DNA of 64,000 bases from Anaeromyxobacter dehalogenans 2CP-1. GTDB lineage: Bacteria > Myxococcota > Myxococcia > Myxococcales > Anaeromyxobacteraceae. The DNA lies in NCBI RefSeq assembly GCF_000022145.1, contig NC_011891.1, positions 4,384,501 through 4,448,500 of the forward strand, written 5' to 3'. The translations under genes and the position numbers were made by a program. Shown one piece after another: positions 62,690 through 64,000 of the stretch. How positions within the stretch are numbered: position 1 is the stretch's first letter; each line of letters opens with the position of its first letter. A model generated the notes under the pieces. That model was given only the letters and a program-made list of their open reading frames with translations, ran no database searches and was not told the DNA's origin.

Positions 62690-62905
62690 CTCGGGTCCCG
62701 CTCATCCCGAGCGTCCCTCGACTCCGGCCGTGCCCCAATCGTTCCGCTCACTCCGAGCGTCCCTCGACTCCGGCCGTGCCCCAATCGTTCCGCTCACCCC
62801 GAGCGTAGGGCCGCGAAGCGGCCCGGAGTCGAGGGGCCCGGCCTACGCTCGGGATGAGCGGATCGGAGTCGAGGGGGCCCGGCGTACGCTCGGGATGAGC
62901 GCACG
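62690..62905. repeat. Dispersed repeat family 2 array
   Basis: Two nearly identical tandem units of 46 bases start at 62711 and 62757 (each contains CCCTCGACTCCGGCCGTGCC and CCAATCGTTCCGCTCAC), followed by a core copy with hairpin GGGCCGC-gaa-GCGGCCC and two GCTCGGGATGAGCG ends. It fills the gap between serS and the next gene. Confidence 0.8.
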
Positions 62906-62915
62906 GAAGACGCGC

Positions 62916-62921
62916 TACAAT
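62916..62921 (+). promoter_or_regulatory. Candidate -10 element, near-leaderless
   Basis: TACAAT, five of six consensus bases, ends eight bases before the ATG at 62930 with no ribosome site between. Confidence 0.45.
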
Positions 62922-62929
62922 CCCGGCCG

Positions 62930-63493
62930 ATGGCCCTCTACGCCGCGCGCTGGGAACGTTCGCTCAAGGTGAGCACGGCGCTGTTCGTCGGCCTCACCGG
63001 CGCCGGCGCCGCGATCACCGCGTTCGCTGCGCGGCGCCCCGAGACGCCCGACGTCGGCCTGCCGGCGCTGCTCTTCGCCGCGCTCCCGGTGCTCATCGTC
63101 GCCACCGCCGTCCTCGTGTGGGCGCTCGCCCCGAGCGGCTTCGAGATCGAGGCCGCGCTCATCCGCGTGGAGCGGCCGCTCCTGCCGATCGAGATCCCGC
63201 TCCGCGAGGTGCGCGAGGTGGAGCTGCTCGCGCCGGGCGCGCTCGCCGGCGCCATCCGGCTGCTCGGGACGAGCGGCGCGTTCGGCCACTACGGCCGGTT
63301 CCGCTCGCGCACGCTGGGGAAGTTCCGGATGTACGCGACGCGGGGCGACGGCCTCGTGCGCGTCACCACCGAGCGCGACACGTTCGTGCTCTCGCCGGAT
63401 CCGGCCGAGCCGTTCGTGGAGGAGGTGCTCTCCCGCGCGGCGCGGGCGCGGCGGGTGAAGCCCGGGAGCCGGTTCGCCTCGCCACCGCGCTGA
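62930..63493 (+). CDS. Membrane protein with PH-like domain
   Basis: 187 residues. Two membrane helices (about 14-34 and 43-66) are followed by a soluble domain with strands 'FEIEAALIRVERPLLPIEIPLREVREVEL' and 'LGKFRMYATRGDGLVRVTTERDTFVLSPDPAEPFVEEV', the layout of bacterial PH (bPH) domains. Function unknown. It converges with the histidine-kinase gene four bases away. Confidence 0.75.
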   Translation: MALYAARWERSLKVSTALFVGLTGAGAAITAFAARRPETPDVGLPALLFAALPVLIVATAVLVWALAPSGFEIEAALIRVERPLLPIEIPLREVREVELLAPGALAGAIRLLGTSGAFGHYGRFRSRTLGKFRMYATRGDGLVRVTTERDTFVLSPDPAEPFVEEVLSRAARARRVKPGSRFASPPR

Positions 63494-63496
63494 GGC

Positions 63497-64000
63497 TCAG
63501 GCGGCAGCGAGCTCCATCACCACCTCGGCGCCCGCCCCGGTCTCCGCGACGTAGGCCCGCCCCCCGTGGCCGCGCGCGATCTCCGCCACGATCGCGAGCC
63601 CCAGGCCCGCGCCCTCCGGGCCGGCGGCCTCGCCGTGGCCGCGCTCGAACGCCTGGAACACCCGCTCGCGGTCGGCCGGCGCGATCCCCGGCCCCTCGTC
63701 CTGCACCGCGATGCGGGCCAGGTCGCCGGCGCGCGCGAGCCGGACGGTCACCGGCCGGCCGCGCGGACCGTGGCGGATTGCGTTCGAGAGCAGGTTGTCG
63801 AGCGCCTGGCGGACGCCGGCCGCGTCGAACGTCGCCGGCAGCGCCTCCGGTCCCTCCACCTGCACCAGGATCCCCTTCGCCTCGGCCGCGGCGCGGGCCG
63901 CCTCGGCGGCCTCGTGCGCCGCCTGGACCAGGTCGCCCGCGGTGCGGTCCCAGGCGCCGCGCCCGGCGGTGGCGAGGTCGAGCAGGCGGGTGGCGAGCCG
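63497..64000 (-). CDS. Sensor histidine kinase, C-terminal part (5' end outside window)
   Basis: 167 residues are visible; the frame is open to the window edge, so the ORF start at 63865 is not the real one. The first visible residues 'RLATRLLDLATAGRGAW' are the end of the dimerisation helix. The ATPase domain follows: N-box 'QALDNLLSNAIRHG', G1 'VQDEGPGIAP', 'FQAFERG', and G2 'GAGLGLAIVAEIARGHGG'. All boxes are intact, so it should be an active kinase. Sensor domain and partner regulator lie outside the window. Confidence 0.9.
   Translation of the reverse strand, partial: RLATRLLDLATAGRGAWDRTAGDLVQAAHEAAEAARAAAEAKGILVQVEGPEALPATFDAAGVRQALDNLLSNAIRHGPRGRPVTVRLARAGDLARIAVQDEGPGIAPADRERVFQAFERGHGEAAGPEGAGLGLAIVAEIARGHGGRAYVAETGAGAEVVMELAAA

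Overview
The window is about 74% G+C with almost every third codon position G or C. The gene content suggests a myxobacterium of the Anaeromyxobacter type: huge TPR proteins, a PomX/PomY/PomZ-like cell-division cluster, a very large acyl-CoA dehydratase activase typical of anaerobes, and a type II haloacid dehalogenase. This assignment rests on gene content and base composition, not on a database match. No rRNA, tRNA, CRISPR array, insertion sequence or prophage was recognised. No stretch longer than 300 bases lacks a gene; the longest gaps are 36477-36773 and 62664-62929 (both repeat-filled) and 21074-21349 and 14393-14645 (no feature seen).

Layout. 1-9271: 3' part of a giant TPR gene. 9280-13775: small exported protein, queC, a PHA-system-like small protein, two small proteins, and an orphan N6-adenine DNA methyltransferase. 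13772-19263: degenerate histidine-kinase-like ATPase, Gfo/Idh oxidoreductase, Fur-family regulator, PBP4-type DacB with a long extension, ssb. 19413-25980: DUF4253 protein, a lower-GC GIY-YIG nuclease, a membrane-anchored TPR protein, haloacid dehalogenase, and an ArsR/SRPBCC pair with a palindromic operator over the start codon. 26015-34588 (mostly minus): giant activase, M19 dipeptidase, TetR/flavin-oxidase-like operon with a 23-bp operator, a frameshifted lipoprotein gene, RadC. 34830-38007: C69 peptidase, YceI, outer-membrane-type protein. 38180-42748: dapCDE operon divergent from sthA. 42717-47884: GST-like protein, small Cys protein with an intrinsic terminator, and the pomY-pomZ-pomX-like cluster. 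48068-53446: MFS transporter, PRC-barrel-like protein, CorC-type protein, purS-purQ, hydrolase pair. 53461-59314: receiver protein, tldD-tldE, hydrolases, SDR. 59399-64000: ECF sigma/anti-sigma/Spy-like operon, serS, PH-domain-like membrane protein, 3' part of a histidine kinase.

Two themes cross gene boundaries. First, many genes have a TANNNT hexamer 6-10 bases before the start codon and no Shine-Dalgarno sequence, which suggests frequent leaderless or near-leaderless transcription. Second, two families of palindromic dispersed repeats sit next to stop codons. In three genes they run into the reading frame: the PomY-like linker and the C-termini of the activase and of the GST-like protein. 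Tightly packed gene pairs commonly join by 4-base ATGA or GTGA stop/start overlaps.
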